From CAZVAR01 sp964625225 (GTDB lineage: Bacteria; Pseudomonadota; Alphaproteobacteria; JAJUGE01): a DNA stretch of 19,216 nucleotides. The DNA lies in NCBI GenBank assembly GCA_964625225.1, contig CAZVAR010000071.1:1-19216 (forward strand), written 5' to 3'. Numbering within the stretch: position 1 is the stretch's first letter; the number at the start of each line of letters is the position of its first letter. Positions 7,459-14,508 of the stretch are shown here, in pieces. The notes below the pieces were generated by a model. The model was not told the origin of the DNA. It did not search any database and worked only from the letters and a program-made list of their open reading frames with translations. Made by a program: the position numbers and the translations under genes.

Positions 7459-7612
7459 GGCTCCGCCGATGCCTTCGATCACCTGGCCGGTGCCGCCGCA
7501 GTTCGGACACCCTCTGCCGTCGGTTCCCCGTGCCGTTCGCCGCTTATTAACGACCCTCGGCGCATCGTGAGGGCTTCACAGCCGAGTCGCCGCCCGCCCG
7601 CAGCTCTTGCCC

Positions 7613-9544
7613 ATGTCGTTCCCCGCCACCGACCGCGATGGCGCGGCGCCCGAAAGGCGCGGGCGCGTGACCGACCCGCTGCCCGAGATCAAGGTCATTC
7701 TGCTGGAGGCGGACCCCTCGGCCGCCGAACGGGCGAGCCGGTCCCTGCTGGCCAGCCGGCGCCGTCGCTTCGCCGTTCGGCGGGCCGGCACGATCGAGCA
7801 GGCGCTCGAACTGTTGCCCGACGGGGCGTTCGGGGTGGTGCTGGTCGGCGTCGGGCCGCCACCGGAGGCCGCCCTGGAGCAGATCGCGCGCCTCGCCGTG
7901 GTGGCCGGGAACGTGCCGGTGATCGCGATCGGCGATCTGCCGGAGGACGCGATTGCGGTGGAGGCGATCCGACACGGCGCCGAAGATTATCTGCTCCGGA
8001 GGGACGCGCTGTATCCGGCGTTGCCCCGCATTCTCGAATATGCCGCCGAGCGCCGCGTCATGGCCGAGCGGTGCCGCGGGCTGACCGAGCGTCGCACCGA
8101 GGCCGAGGCCCTGCTCTCCACCGTGCTCGAGATCGTCGATGTTCCGACCGCGATCGTCGACGAGGGCGACCGGTTCGTGGCGGTCAATCCTGCCTTCGCC
8201 AGGGCTTTCGGCTGGTCGCTGGCGGAAATGTCCGGGCGGCCGGTCCGGGATCTGCTGCGTACGGGGGCGTCGCACACCGGGTCGGATCCGCTGCTGTGCC
8301 GCGACGGCGCCGAGATCCCGGTTGCGGTCACGGTGGCCGCGGTCCCAGTCGCCTGGCGCCGCTGGCGCGTCGCGACGTTCCGCCCCGATGCCCTGACGGG
8401 GCCGGGCGATCCCGAGGCATTCGAGCGCCGGTTCGCGGAGCTCTTCGGGCAGCGTCCCGGCCGAATGGTCGCGGGGCGCCTGCAGATGATCCGCCTGGAC
8501 AAGGTGCGCGACACCCTCGGCGAATGCTGGGAATCGCGCGCCGAGCGGGTTCTCGCCTTCGCCGAGTCGGTGATCCGGGCACGGCTTTCGTCCGAAGATA
8601 TGCTGGCGCGGAATCGCGATGGCGAATTCATCGTCTGCTTCTCCCGGCTCACCGAAGAAGAGGCCTGGTTCAAGGCGCAGGCGATCGAGCGGGAGATCCG
8701 GGCGCGCCTGATCGGCGAGGCGGACGATTCCTGCCTCGCCGACGTCGTCCTGGAAACGCACGCGGTGGAGATCGAGCCGGAGGAGGCGGCGCGGCCCGCC
8801 GACATCGCCGACCTCATCACGGCCAAGCTCGCGCGCGAGGCCGAACGGTTACGCCGCGACGCGAACCGGACGCTCATGCGGGTGTTCGAGCGCTGTACCC
8901 TCGCGCCGCGGCCGGTGCTGACCGCGGCCGGCGACCCCGCTCCGATGGCCTTCGCCGAGTTCGACGCCGAGACGCGGGCGCAGCTCGGCCGCGTGCTGCT
9001 GGCGGCGGCGGACGAGGGTCCCCGGCTCCAGTCGGAGATCGACATGCTGCGGCTCGGGCGTGCGGCGGCGGCGCTCTACCGGGGCGTCGGGCGCGACCCG
9101 GGCGGCATGCTGATCGTCGAGGTCAGCTTCGGCACGCTGTACGGGCGGACCAGCCGCGAGAAGTATCTCTCGATCTGCCGGCGACTGTCGGAACCGGTGC
9201 GGCACGCGCTGGTGCTGTGCGTGTGCGGCATTCCGGCCAACATCCTGCCGAGCCGTGTCACCGAACTGATGAGCGCGCTGCGGCCATTCGCCCGCGGCCG
9301 GATGGTGCGGCTCGCGTCGCCGCAGCTCGGCAATATCGGGCTGCGGGACAGTCAGGTGGGGCTGGTCGCGTTGCCGTCGGCAGTGCTGGATGCGACGGTC
9401 CGTCATGGTGGATCGGCGCTGGAGAAGCTGCTCGGCGAGCTGCGCCTTGCCGGCGCCCGGCTGCTGGCGGACGGTGCGGCGACGCGCGCCGAAGCGGCCG
9501 CGCTCGCCCGGCGCGTCGCCGCCGACCTCGTCGCCCTCGATTAG
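7613..9544 (+). CDS. Multidomain signalling protein: degenerate REC, PAS, degenerate GGDEF, EAL-like
   Basis: This 643-residue soluble protein carries four domains by fold-level resemblance. A receiver-like domain (about 24-145) has IKVILLEADP at strand 1, but Gly79 in VVLVGVG where the phospho-accepting Asp belongs, and Arg in DYLLRR instead of the conserved Lys. A PAS-like domain (about 167-258) contains IVDEGDRFVAVNPAFARAFG. A GGDEF-like domain (about 280-390) has RNRDGEF at 333-339 in place of the GGDEF loop. The C-terminal domain (about 410-640) resembles an EAL fold without the EAL motif. It is thus probably a non-catalytic c-di-GMP-type effector or scaffold. ATG 7613 has no good ribosome site; TTG 7607 and GTG 7667 (with AAAGG about 10 bases upstream) are alternatives. 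It is flanked by long intergenic regions, so likely transcribed alone. Confidence 0.82.
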   Translation: MSFPATDRDGAAPERRGRVTDPLPEIKVILLEADPSAAERASRSLLASRRRRFAVRRAGTIEQALELLPDGAFGVVLVGVGPPPEAALEQIARLAVVAGNVPVIAIGDLPEDAIAVEAIRHGAEDYLLRRDALYPALPRILEYAAERRVMAERCRGLTERRTEAEALLSTVLEIVDVPTAIVDEGDRFVAVNPAFARAFGWSLAEMSGRPVRDLLRTGASHTGSDPLLCRDGAEIPVAVTVAAVPVAWRRWRVATFRPDALTGPGDPEAFERRFAELFGQRPGRMVAGRLQMIRLDKVRDTLGECWESRAERVLAFAESVIRARLSSEDMLARNRDGEFIVCFSRLTEEEAWFKAQAIEREIRARLIGEADDSCLADVVLETHAVEIEPEEAARPADIADLITAKLAREAERLRRDANRTLMRVFERCTLAPRPVLTAAGDPAPMAFAEFDAETRAQLGRVLLAAADEGPRLQSEIDMLRLGRAAAALYRGVGRDPGGMLIVEVSFGTLYGRTSREKYLSICRRLSEPVRHALVLCVCGIPANILPSRVTELMSALRPFARGRMVRLASPQLGNIGLRDSQVGLVALPSAVLDATVRHGGSALEKLLGELRLAGARLLADGAATRAEAAALARRVAADLVALD

Positions 9545-9762
9545 GGCCGTCGGCCGAGGCCGTGCCGCCGGAACCGGCGCATGGCGGTCCGCGACCGGTC
9601 CCGCTGTCGCACCGGTCGGATATCCCCCCTTGCCGCTAGCGCGGCCGCACGGTCCTCCTGTCCGTCGCGCTGTCGTCTCCGGGACAGGCACATCGTCCTC
9701 CGCAGAGCCGGGACGGGCGTCGCGCGGCGGTGGCGAGGTGCCCGGGCGCCGATGGCGGCCAT

Positions 9763-9779
9763 TCCAGTCTTAGACTGGA
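9763..9779. promoter_or_regulatory. Perfect inverted repeat, candidate operator 1
   Basis: TCCAGTCT (9763-9770) and AGACTGGA (9772-9779) are exact inverted copies around a single T. A one-base centre cannot be a good hairpin loop, so this looks more like a binding site for a dimeric regulator than a terminator. It ends two bases before a second, different inverted repeat. Confidence 0.55.
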
Positions 9780-9781
9780 TA

Positions 9782-9802
9782 ATTGATGTCATTGACATCA
9801 AT
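9782..9802. promoter_or_regulatory. Perfect 10-bp inverted repeat, candidate operator 2 overlapping a -35 box
   Basis: ATTGATGTCA (9782-9791) and TGACATCAAT (9793-9802) are exact inverted copies around one T. The outer TTGAT and ATCAA resemble FNR half-sites but are nine bases apart instead of four, so this is not a normal FNR box. The right arm contains the TTGACA of the likely SulP promoter, so a bound protein would block or contact RNA polymerase there. Confidence 0.6.
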
Positions 9803-9820
9803 GCGAACGCAACACATATC
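9792..9820 (+). promoter_or_regulatory. Candidate sigma-70 promoter for the SulP gene
   Basis: TTGACA (9792-9797) matches the -35 consensus exactly. CATATC at 9815-9820 follows with a 17-base spacer (3 of 6 for the -10). Transcription would start near 9827, leaving about 150 bases of leader before ATG 9975. Confidence 0.45.
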
Positions 9821-9974
9821 TATCTTTGCGTTTGGCGAAGGATTGCCCAGGGGCTCGCGGCCGGAGGCGCCCGGGTCGCCGAACCGATTCTCCCGACGGA
9901 TACCACCGGAACGGCGGCATCGACTTCGAGCCGACGGTCCCGCCGTGTGAAAAGGAGGGCCTGAAAGCATCGTC

Positions 9975-11714
9975 ATGGCTGCGCGGCAGGCGGCACCCAC
10001 CTTCGTCGAGCTGTTCACCCCGAAGCTCGTCACCATTCTGCGCGAGCGCTACGGTCTTGCGGATCTCCGCGCGGACGCGATTGCCGGCCTGACTGTCGCG
10101 ATCGTGGCGCTGCCGCTGTCGATGGCGATCGCGATCGCCTCGGGGGTCGGGCCCGACCGCGGGCTCTACTCGGCGATCGTCGGCGGCTTCATCGTCTCGC
10201 TGCTCGGCGGCAGCCGCTTCCAGATCGGCGGGCCGGCCGGTGCGTTCATCGTGCTCGTGGCCATGACCGTCGAGCGGCACGGCGTCGACGGCCTCATTCT
10301 CGCGACCATGCTGTCCGGCGTAATCCTGTGCGCCGTCGGATTCCTGCGCCTCGGCACCTTCATCAAATACATTCCCTATCCGGTGACCATCGGTTTCACC
10401 GCCGGGATCGCCGTCATCATCTTCACCAGTCAGCTCCGGGAGTTGTTCGGCCTTTCATTGAACGGCAAGGAGCCCGGGCCGCTGCTCCCGAAGCTGCTCG
10501 CCCTCGCCGACGCCCTGCCGACCGTCAACGCCGCGGCGGTGCTGGTCGCGCTGCTGTCGATCGCTGCGATTGTCGCCATGCGCCGCTACCGCCCGCACTG
10601 GCCGGCGATGCTGATCGCGGTCGGCCTCGCGGCGGCGGTGACTTGGCTGCTCGGCCTACCGGTCGAGACGATCGGGACCCGGTTCGGGGGCATCCCGAGC
10701 ACTCTGCCGGCGCCGCAGTTCCCGTCACTGTCGGCCGACAAGGTCCTCGCCGTCCTCCCCGACGCGCTGTCCTTCGCGCTTCTGGGCGGCATCGAAAGCT
10801 TGCTCTCGGCCGTGGTCGCCGACTCCATGACCGGCCGGCGGCACCGCTCCAATTGCGAGCTGGTAGCGCAGGGCGCGGCCAATGTCGGCGCGGCCCTGTT
10901 CGGCGGCATTTGCGTCACCGGCACGATCGCGCGCACCGCGACCAATGTCCGCGCCGGCGCGCGCGGCCCGGTCGCTGGCATGCTGCATTCGGTGTTCCTG
11001 CTGCTGTTCATGCTCGCGGCGGCGCCGCTCGCCGCCTACATCCCGCTTGCGGCGCTCGCGGCCGTGCTCGTCATGGTCGCCTGGAACATGGCGGAAAAGC
11101 ACGAATTCGTGACGCTGCTGCGTGCGTCGCGCGGGGACGCGGTGGTGCTGCTCGCGACCTTCCTGCTGGTGGTTTTCCGCGATCTGACCGAGGGGATCCT
11201 GATCGGCTTCGGCATCGGTGCCCTCCTCTTCCTCCACCGGATGGCGCAGGCCGTCGAGGTCGAGAGCGCCGCTCCCCTGATCGAGGAGGACAGGGCCGAC
11301 ACGGTCAACGGCAACGGGCGCAAGCCGTACGATGTCGACCTGGCCACCGATCCGGACGTGATCGTGTGCCGCATCACCGGCGCGTTCTTCTTCGGCGCGG
11401 CGGCGACCGTGGCGGCCGTACTCGACCGGCTGGCGGAGCACCCCAAGACCTACGTGATCGACTTCTCGGCGGTCCCGATCATCGACTCGACCGCGGCCAG
11501 CACGATCGAAGGGTTCGTGCGCAAGGTGCGGCGTGACGGCGCGGCGGTCTACATCACGGGCGCCAAGCCGTCGATCCGGCGCGTGCTGCTCACCCACGGT
11601 GTGCGCCCGCCGCATGTCCGCTACAAGGCAACCGTGGCGGACGCAACCGCCGCGGCGCGCACCAAGGCGACCGCAGCGGCGGCCGCGCCGCTCCCGGTCG
11701 GCGCAGGGGCCTGA
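9975..11714 (+). CDS. SulP/SLC26-family anion transporter with C-terminal STAS domain
   Basis: This 579-residue inner-membrane protein has a long multi-helix transport domain (about residues 28-425) with the SulP signature region DRGLYSAIVGGFIVSLLGGS starting at 61 and QIGGPAGAF at 83-91. GGIESLLSAVVADSMTG (271-287) carries the acidic residue that is conserved in helix 8 of the family. A cytoplasmic STAS domain follows at about 459-560, with IDSTAAST near 503-510. The Ala-rich tail is probably disordered. SulP proteins carry sulfate, bicarbonate or C4-dicarboxylates with Na+ or H+, and the sequence alone does not decide which. The nearest Shine-Dalgarno sequence (GGAGGG, 9953-9958) is unusually far, about 16 bases, from the ATG, and no other in-frame start sits between. 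No sulfate-assimilation or carbonic anhydrase genes adjoin it. Confidence 0.93.
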   Translation: MAARQAAPTFVELFTPKLVTILRERYGLADLRADAIAGLTVAIVALPLSMAIAIASGVGPDRGLYSAIVGGFIVSLLGGSRFQIGGPAGAFIVLVAMTVERHGVDGLILATMLSGVILCAVGFLRLGTFIKYIPYPVTIGFTAGIAVIIFTSQLRELFGLSLNGKEPGPLLPKLLALADALPTVNAAAVLVALLSIAAIVAMRRYRPHWPAMLIAVGLAAAVTWLLGLPVETIGTRFGGIPSTLPAPQFPSLSADKVLAVLPDALSFALLGGIESLLSAVVADSMTGRRHRSNCELVAQGAANVGAALFGGICVTGTIARTATNVRAGARGPVAGMLHSVFLLLFMLAAAPLAAYIPLAALAAVLVMVAWNMAEKHEFVTLLRASRGDAVVLLATFLLVVFRDLTEGILIGFGIGALLFLHRMAQAVEVESAAPLIEEDRADTVNGNGRKPYDVDLATDPDVIVCRITGAFFFGAAATVAAVLDRLAEHPKTYVIDFSAVPIIDSTAASTIEGFVRKVRRDGAAVYITGAKPSIRRVLLTHGVRPPHVRYKATVADATAAARTKATAAAAAPLPVGAGA

Positions 11715-11755
11715 TCCGCGGCGGATGGCCGGGGTCGAGCCTGGCACGAGCCGGT

Positions 11756-11792
11756 GCGCGCCGATGTCGGCGCGCGGCAGCGGTTCCTGCCG
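11756..11792 (+). terminator. Tandem stem-loops after the SulP gene, candidate terminator
   Basis: GCGCGCCGA (11756-11764) pairs with TCGGCGCGC (11767-11775). Directly after, CGGCAG (11775-11780) pairs with CTGCCG (11787-11792) around a six-base loop. A T-rich stretch (11802-11815) begins about ten bases later, which is too far for a classic intrinsic terminator. This is the best terminator candidate in the window, but only moderate. Confidence 0.45.
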
Positions 11793-11805
11793 ATAATCCT
11801 ATTTG

Positions 11806-11834
11806 TTGTATTTTTGCCTTGATTGTGCTAAGAT
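11806..11834 (+). promoter_or_regulatory. Candidate promoter for panB-panC
   Basis: TTGTAT (11806-11811), a 17-base spacer, then TAAGAT (11829-11834) preceded by TG and one base, giving an extended -10. It lies in the most AT-rich stretch of the window. Transcription would start near 11841, leaving about 270 bases of leader before panB. Confidence 0.6.
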
Positions 11835-11840
11835 TTTAGG

Positions 11841-12111
11841 TGATGGTTCGCGCTGTCGGGGATCCCTGCGCCATGCCGTTCCATATGGCGGCCATCGGCC
11901 GTCGGGATTGGCAGACGTCAACAGTGCGGGCCGGCAAATGTGAACGAATGTTGTCGTTCGACGACGTTTTCGCATTGCACGACCGGCTCGGAAGGCGATG
12001 TCCTTCCATCGCCGATTTTCAAGCGCCCGCAATGTCGCTACATTCCCGCCGCGGCGCAGCATGAAGCGGAGTGCGCGCCGGCCGGTGCCGGCGCGATGCG
12101 GGAGAGAAGGT
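11841..12111 (+). other. Long leader of panB, lower GC than its surroundings
   Basis: No recognised riboswitch is visible; I looked for the paired bulged-A hairpins of the pan motif and did not see them. A frame of 73 codons (ATG 11843 to TGA 12064) starts almost at the predicted transcription start. Its stop overlaps an in-frame upstream ATG of panB (ATGA at 12061-12064). Its codon use is less GC-biased than the genes around it, so it is more likely leader than gene. Confidence 0.4.
12101..12104 (+). promoter_or_regulatory. Ribosome binding site deciding the GTG start of panB
   Basis: GGAG at 12101-12104, within GGAGAGAAGG, stands seven bases before GTG 12112. The upstream in-frame starts (11998, 12061) lack this and would add Arg-rich residues absent from PanB proteins. 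Confidence 0.6.
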
Positions 12112-12951
12112 GTGAGCAAGACCGGTTCGACGAAAGCGCTGACTCCGCCGGCGATCGCCGCGCGGAAGGGCGGGGATCCGATCGTCTGTCTGACGGCCTA
12201 CACGACCCCGATGGCCAAGCTGCTCGACCCGGAAGTCGATCTGCTGCTGGTTGGGGATTCGCTCGGGATGGTCATCTACGGCATGCCGAGCACTGTCGGC
12301 GTCACGCTGGATATGATGATCGCGCACGGCCGGGCCGTCATGCGCGGCGCCCGGCGTGCCTGCGTGGTGGTTGACCTGCCGTTCGGCACTTACGAGGAGT
12401 CGCCGGCACAGGCCTTCCGCAGTGCGGCCAGGGTCATGGCGGAGACGGGCTGCGCCGCGGTCAAGCTCGAGGGAGGGGTGGAGATGGCGGAGACGATCCG
12501 CTTCCTCACCCGCCGCGGCGTGCCGGTGCTGGCTCATGTCGGGCTGACCCCGCAATCGGTCAACGCGCTCGGCGGCTATGCCGTGCGCGGCCGCACGGCG
12601 CAGGAGGCGGATCGCATCACCGCCGATGCCGAGGCGGTGGCGGAGGCCGGCGCGTTCGCCATCGTGGTCGAGAAGGTGATGCTGGAGGTCGGCCGCGAGA
12701 TGACCCGGCGGGTGCCTGTACCGACCATCGGCATCGGCGCCGGCGCCGCGTGCGACGGGCAGATCCTGGTCACCGAGGATCTGATCGGCATGTTCCCGGA
12801 TTTCCGGCCGAAATTCGTCAAGCGCTACGCCGCGCTGGGCGATCGGGTGACCGAGGCGGTGCGGCAATACGGCCAGGAGGTCCGTGCCCGTACCTTCCCC
12901 GGGCCCGAGCACAGCTTCGCGGCGTCGGAGGCGAAGGCGCCCGGCCGCTGA
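12112..12951 (+). CDS. panB: 3-methyl-2-oxobutanoate hydroxymethyltransferase
   Basis: PanB transfers a hydroxymethyl group from 5,10-methylenetetrahydrofolate to alpha-ketoisovalerate, giving ketopantoate, the first committed step to pantothenate and coenzyme A. It acts in the cytoplasm as a homodecamer in characterised members. The 279 residues are of usual length. Mg2+ ligands are seen as Asp49 (VGDSLGM), Asp88 (VVDLPFG) and Glu120 (VKLEGG, with substrate-binding Lys118). The catalytic Glu is Glu187 in VVEKV. HVGLTPQSVNALGGY (142-156) and TIGIGAGAACDGQILV (205-220) are family hallmarks. The GTG start is chosen by its ribosome site and by protein length. panC follows after 12 bases, so the two are one transcription unit. 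Confidence 0.96.
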   Translation: MSKTGSTKALTPPAIAARKGGDPIVCLTAYTTPMAKLLDPEVDLLLVGDSLGMVIYGMPSTVGVTLDMMIAHGRAVMRGARRACVVVDLPFGTYEESPAQAFRSAARVMAETGCAAVKLEGGVEMAETIRFLTRRGVPVLAHVGLTPQSVNALGGYAVRGRTAQEADRITADAEAVAEAGAFAIVVEKVMLEVGREMTRRVPVPTIGIGAGAACDGQILVTEDLIGMFPDFRPKFVKRYAALGDRVTEAVRQYGQEVRARTFPGPEHSFAASEAKAPGR

Positions 12952-12963
12952 GGCGAGGCCGGC

Positions 12964-13818
12964 ATGCGGATCGTCCGCACGATCGAGGATCTGCGCGGCG
13001 CCGTCGCCAGCTGGCGCGCCGCCGGTGAGACCGTCGCGCTGGTGCCGACCATGGGGGCGCTGCACGAGGGCCATTTGAGCCTGGTGCGGCTGGCCCGGGC
13101 GCGCTGCCGCCGCACCGTCGTCACGCTGTTCGTCAATCCCAGGCAGTTCGAGCGGGCCGACGATCTCGCCGCCTATCCCCGAACTGAGGCCGAGGATGCG
13201 GCGAAGCTGCGGTCGCTCGGCACCGATCTGCTGTACGCGCCCGCAGCCGAGACGATGTATCCGCCGGGCTTCGCCACCACCGTGTCGGTGGGCGGCGTCA
13301 CCGCGCATCTCGATGGGATCGCCCGGCCGGGCCATTTCGGCGGCGTCGCCACCGTCGTGACCAAGCTGCTGCTGCAGTCATTGCCCGACATCGCGCTGTT
13401 CGGCGAGAAGGACTGGCAGCAATTCCAGGTCATCCGACGGCTGGTTCGCGACCTCGACATCCCGGTCGAGATCGAGGCGGGGCCGACCGTCCGCGCCCCC
13501 GACGGCCTCGCGCTCTCCTCCCGCAACGCCTATCTGACCGAGGCCGAGCGCCGCATCGCGCCGGCACTGTACGCCACGCTCGAATCAGTCGCGGCGCGCC
13601 TGCGGGCCGGCGCCGAGCCGGCAACGGCGACGGCGGAGGGTGCGGACGCCCTGCTGGCGGCCGGGTTCGCCCGCGTCGATTACCTCGAGCTGCGCGAGGC
13701 CGAGAGTCTCGAGCCGGTCGACCGCCTCGGCGATCGTCCGGCCCGCCTGTTCGCGGCCGCCTGGCTCGGCCGCGCCCGCCTGATCGATAATATCCCGGTG
13801 ACGCCCGAACCCGGTTGA
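12964..13818 (+). CDS. panC: Pantoate-beta-alanine ligase (pantothenate synthetase)
   Basis: PanC joins pantoate and beta-alanine using ATP through a pantoyl-adenylate, the last step of pantothenate synthesis. The 284 residues match the family. The nucleotidyltransferase motif is PTMGALHEGH (28-37) with His34 and His37. RPGHF (121-125), FGEKDWQQ (146-153) and the KMSKS-like LALSSRN (182-188) are present. FVNPTQF of many homologues reads FVNPRQF here, probably neutral. panE, ilvD and panD are not in the window, so ketopantoate reduction and beta-alanine supply must be encoded elsewhere. Its TGA stop lies inside the left arm of a long inverted repeat that spans the gap to the next gene. Confidence 0.96.
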   Translation: MRIVRTIEDLRGAVASWRAAGETVALVPTMGALHEGHLSLVRLARARCRRTVVTLFVNPRQFERADDLAAYPRTEAEDAAKLRSLGTDLLYAPAAETMYPPGFATTVSVGGVTAHLDGIARPGHFGGVATVVTKLLLQSLPDIALFGEKDWQQFQVIRRLVRDLDIPVEIEAGPTVRAPDGLALSSRNAYLTEAERRIAPALYATLESVAARLRAGAEPATATAEGADALLAAGFARVDYLELREAESLEPVDRLGDRPARLFAAAWLGRARLIDNIPVTPEPG

Positions 13819-13899
13819 GCGGATGCGGCGGAACCGCCGGCCGGGCGGAACGGTTGAGTCTGCCGAAGACGAGCAGAGAGCATCCGCTCAACCGTTCCG
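13812..13899 (+). repeat. Competing long inverted repeats at the panC 3' end
   Basis: CGGTTGAGCGGATGC (13812-13826) is the exact reverse complement of 13880-13894. Overlapping this, CGGAACGGTTGAG (13846-13858) is the exact reverse complement of 13887-13899. The two left arms share CGGTTGAG and both need CTCAACCG at 13887-13894, so only one long stem can form at a time. A small inner stem, CGGCGG-AA-CCGCCG (13826-13839), fits inside the larger loop. No T-tract follows. The panC stop codon (13816-13818) is in the first arm, and the next start codon (13912) is just past the last. Confidence 0.75.
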
Positions 13900-13911
13900 G
13901 CAGGTGCCGAG

Positions 13912-14472
13912 ATGTTTGCTCAAGGCCGCACAATGTCGGCGGGTCCGCGGTCCGGCGACGTTCATTCCGCGATTTGCGGCCTGCTGCTTCTGGCCGGAGC
14001 CCTATTTGTGGCCACGGCCCAGCAGGCATCCGCCGTTGCCGCAGAGACGGTTCAGCCGATCCGGGACCGGCTTTTCGTCTTCTTCGAACCGGGCAGCATC
14101 GAAGTGACCCCGGCCGCGCGCGAGATCGTCGGGTTCGCGGCTGCCGCGGCCGCCGACGGCGGTCCGATCCGCCTGACCGTCTCGGGCTTTGCGGCGCCGG
14201 CCGAGGCGCCCGGTATCGCGACCGCGCGTGCCGCGGCGGTCGTCGGACTGCTTGCCGAGAGCGGCGTGCCGCCGCGAGCGATCGTCACCCGCGATCCGGC
14301 CGGGCCGACCGCCGCAGCCGCGCTGCTGTCCTCGGTCATGCAGCGGCGCGTCGAGATCGTCCTGGCGCTGCGCCTTCCCTCCCACGGCGCCCTTGTCCCC
14401 GACACGCCGCTACGGTCGATTCCGTCCGCTGAGCGCGGCCCGGCTCTGGCATTCGGGCGTGCCCTGGAGTAA
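13912..14472 (+). CDS. Secreted OmpA-like protein lacking the peptidoglycan-binding Asp
   Basis: This 186-residue protein has a hydrophobic export segment at about residues 19-37 (AICGLLLLAGALFVATA) and likely cleavage around AQQASA-VAA. The remainder resembles an OmpA-like fold: strand RLFVFFEPGSIEVT, a helix, strand IRLTVSGFAAPAE, helix ATARAAAVVGLLAESGVP and a terminal QRRVEIVLAL. The Asp of the usual HTD motif is replaced by Ala (GFAAP, near 93-94), although the helix Arg106 is kept, so classic peptidoglycan binding is doubtful. ATG 13912 has AGGTG five bases upstream; ATG 13933 (residue 8) is an alternative. It sits 93 bases after panC and 36 before tex. Function is unknown. Confidence 0.75.
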   Translation: MFAQGRTMSAGPRSGDVHSAICGLLLLAGALFVATAQQASAVAAETVQPIRDRLFVFFEPGSIEVTPAAREIVGFAAAAAADGGPIRLTVSGFAAPAEAPGIATARAAAVVGLLAESGVPPRAIVTRDPAGPTAAAALLSSVMQRRVEIVLALRLPSHGALVPDTPLRSIPSAERGPALAFGRALE

Positions 14473-14508
14473 AGGTCGCCGCCTTTCGACCAGCGCCGAG
14501 CGAGTGGA

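Larger units (their letters stand above)
7199..7612. other. Divergent intergenic region without a convincing gene
   Basis: About 410 bases separate the 87-residue gene (-) from the multidomain signalling gene (+). On the - strand there is a perfect TATAAT (7430-7435) with a weak -35 (TAGAGC, 7453-7458). A stem-loop of 8-bp arms, GCGGCGAT/ATCGCCGC, lies at 7317-7324 and 7333-7340, inside what would be the leader of the - strand transcript. An AT-richer stretch (TTATTAA, 7544-7550) could be part of the + strand promoter. Open frames here are Arg/Pro-rich and look non-coding. Confidence 0.5.
9545..9974. other. 430-base intergenic regulatory region upstream of the SulP transporter
   Basis: No convincing gene lies here; open frames are Arg/Ser-rich and lack codon bias. 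Close to the upstream stop is a tight stem, CGCCGG-AA-CCGGCG (9566-9579), without a T-tract. The right half becomes AT-richer and holds two adjacent perfect inverted repeats (9763-9779 and 9782-9802) and a TTGACA box. A strong AAAAGGAGGG lies near 9949-9958, about 16 bases from the transporter ATG. Confidence 0.6.

Noticed and set aside
7199..7510. N-terminal extension of the 87-residue protein (frame open to 7510)
   Set aside because: The extension is Arg/His/Pro-rich with no domain-like pattern, and a good ribosome site marks TTG 7198 instead.
9782..9802. FNR box upstream of the SulP gene
   Set aside because: TTGAT and ATCAA are present, but nine bases apart instead of four; the full dyad is a different operator type.
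9581..9964. A 127-codon + strand frame upstream of the SulP gene
   Set aside because: It is Arg/Ser/Ala-rich, without codon bias, and runs through the palindromes and promoter; it looks like open intergenic DNA.
12019..13335. A 438-codon - strand frame across panB/panC
   Set aside because: Antisense shadow of two clearly identified genes; His/Arg/Gly-rich translation.
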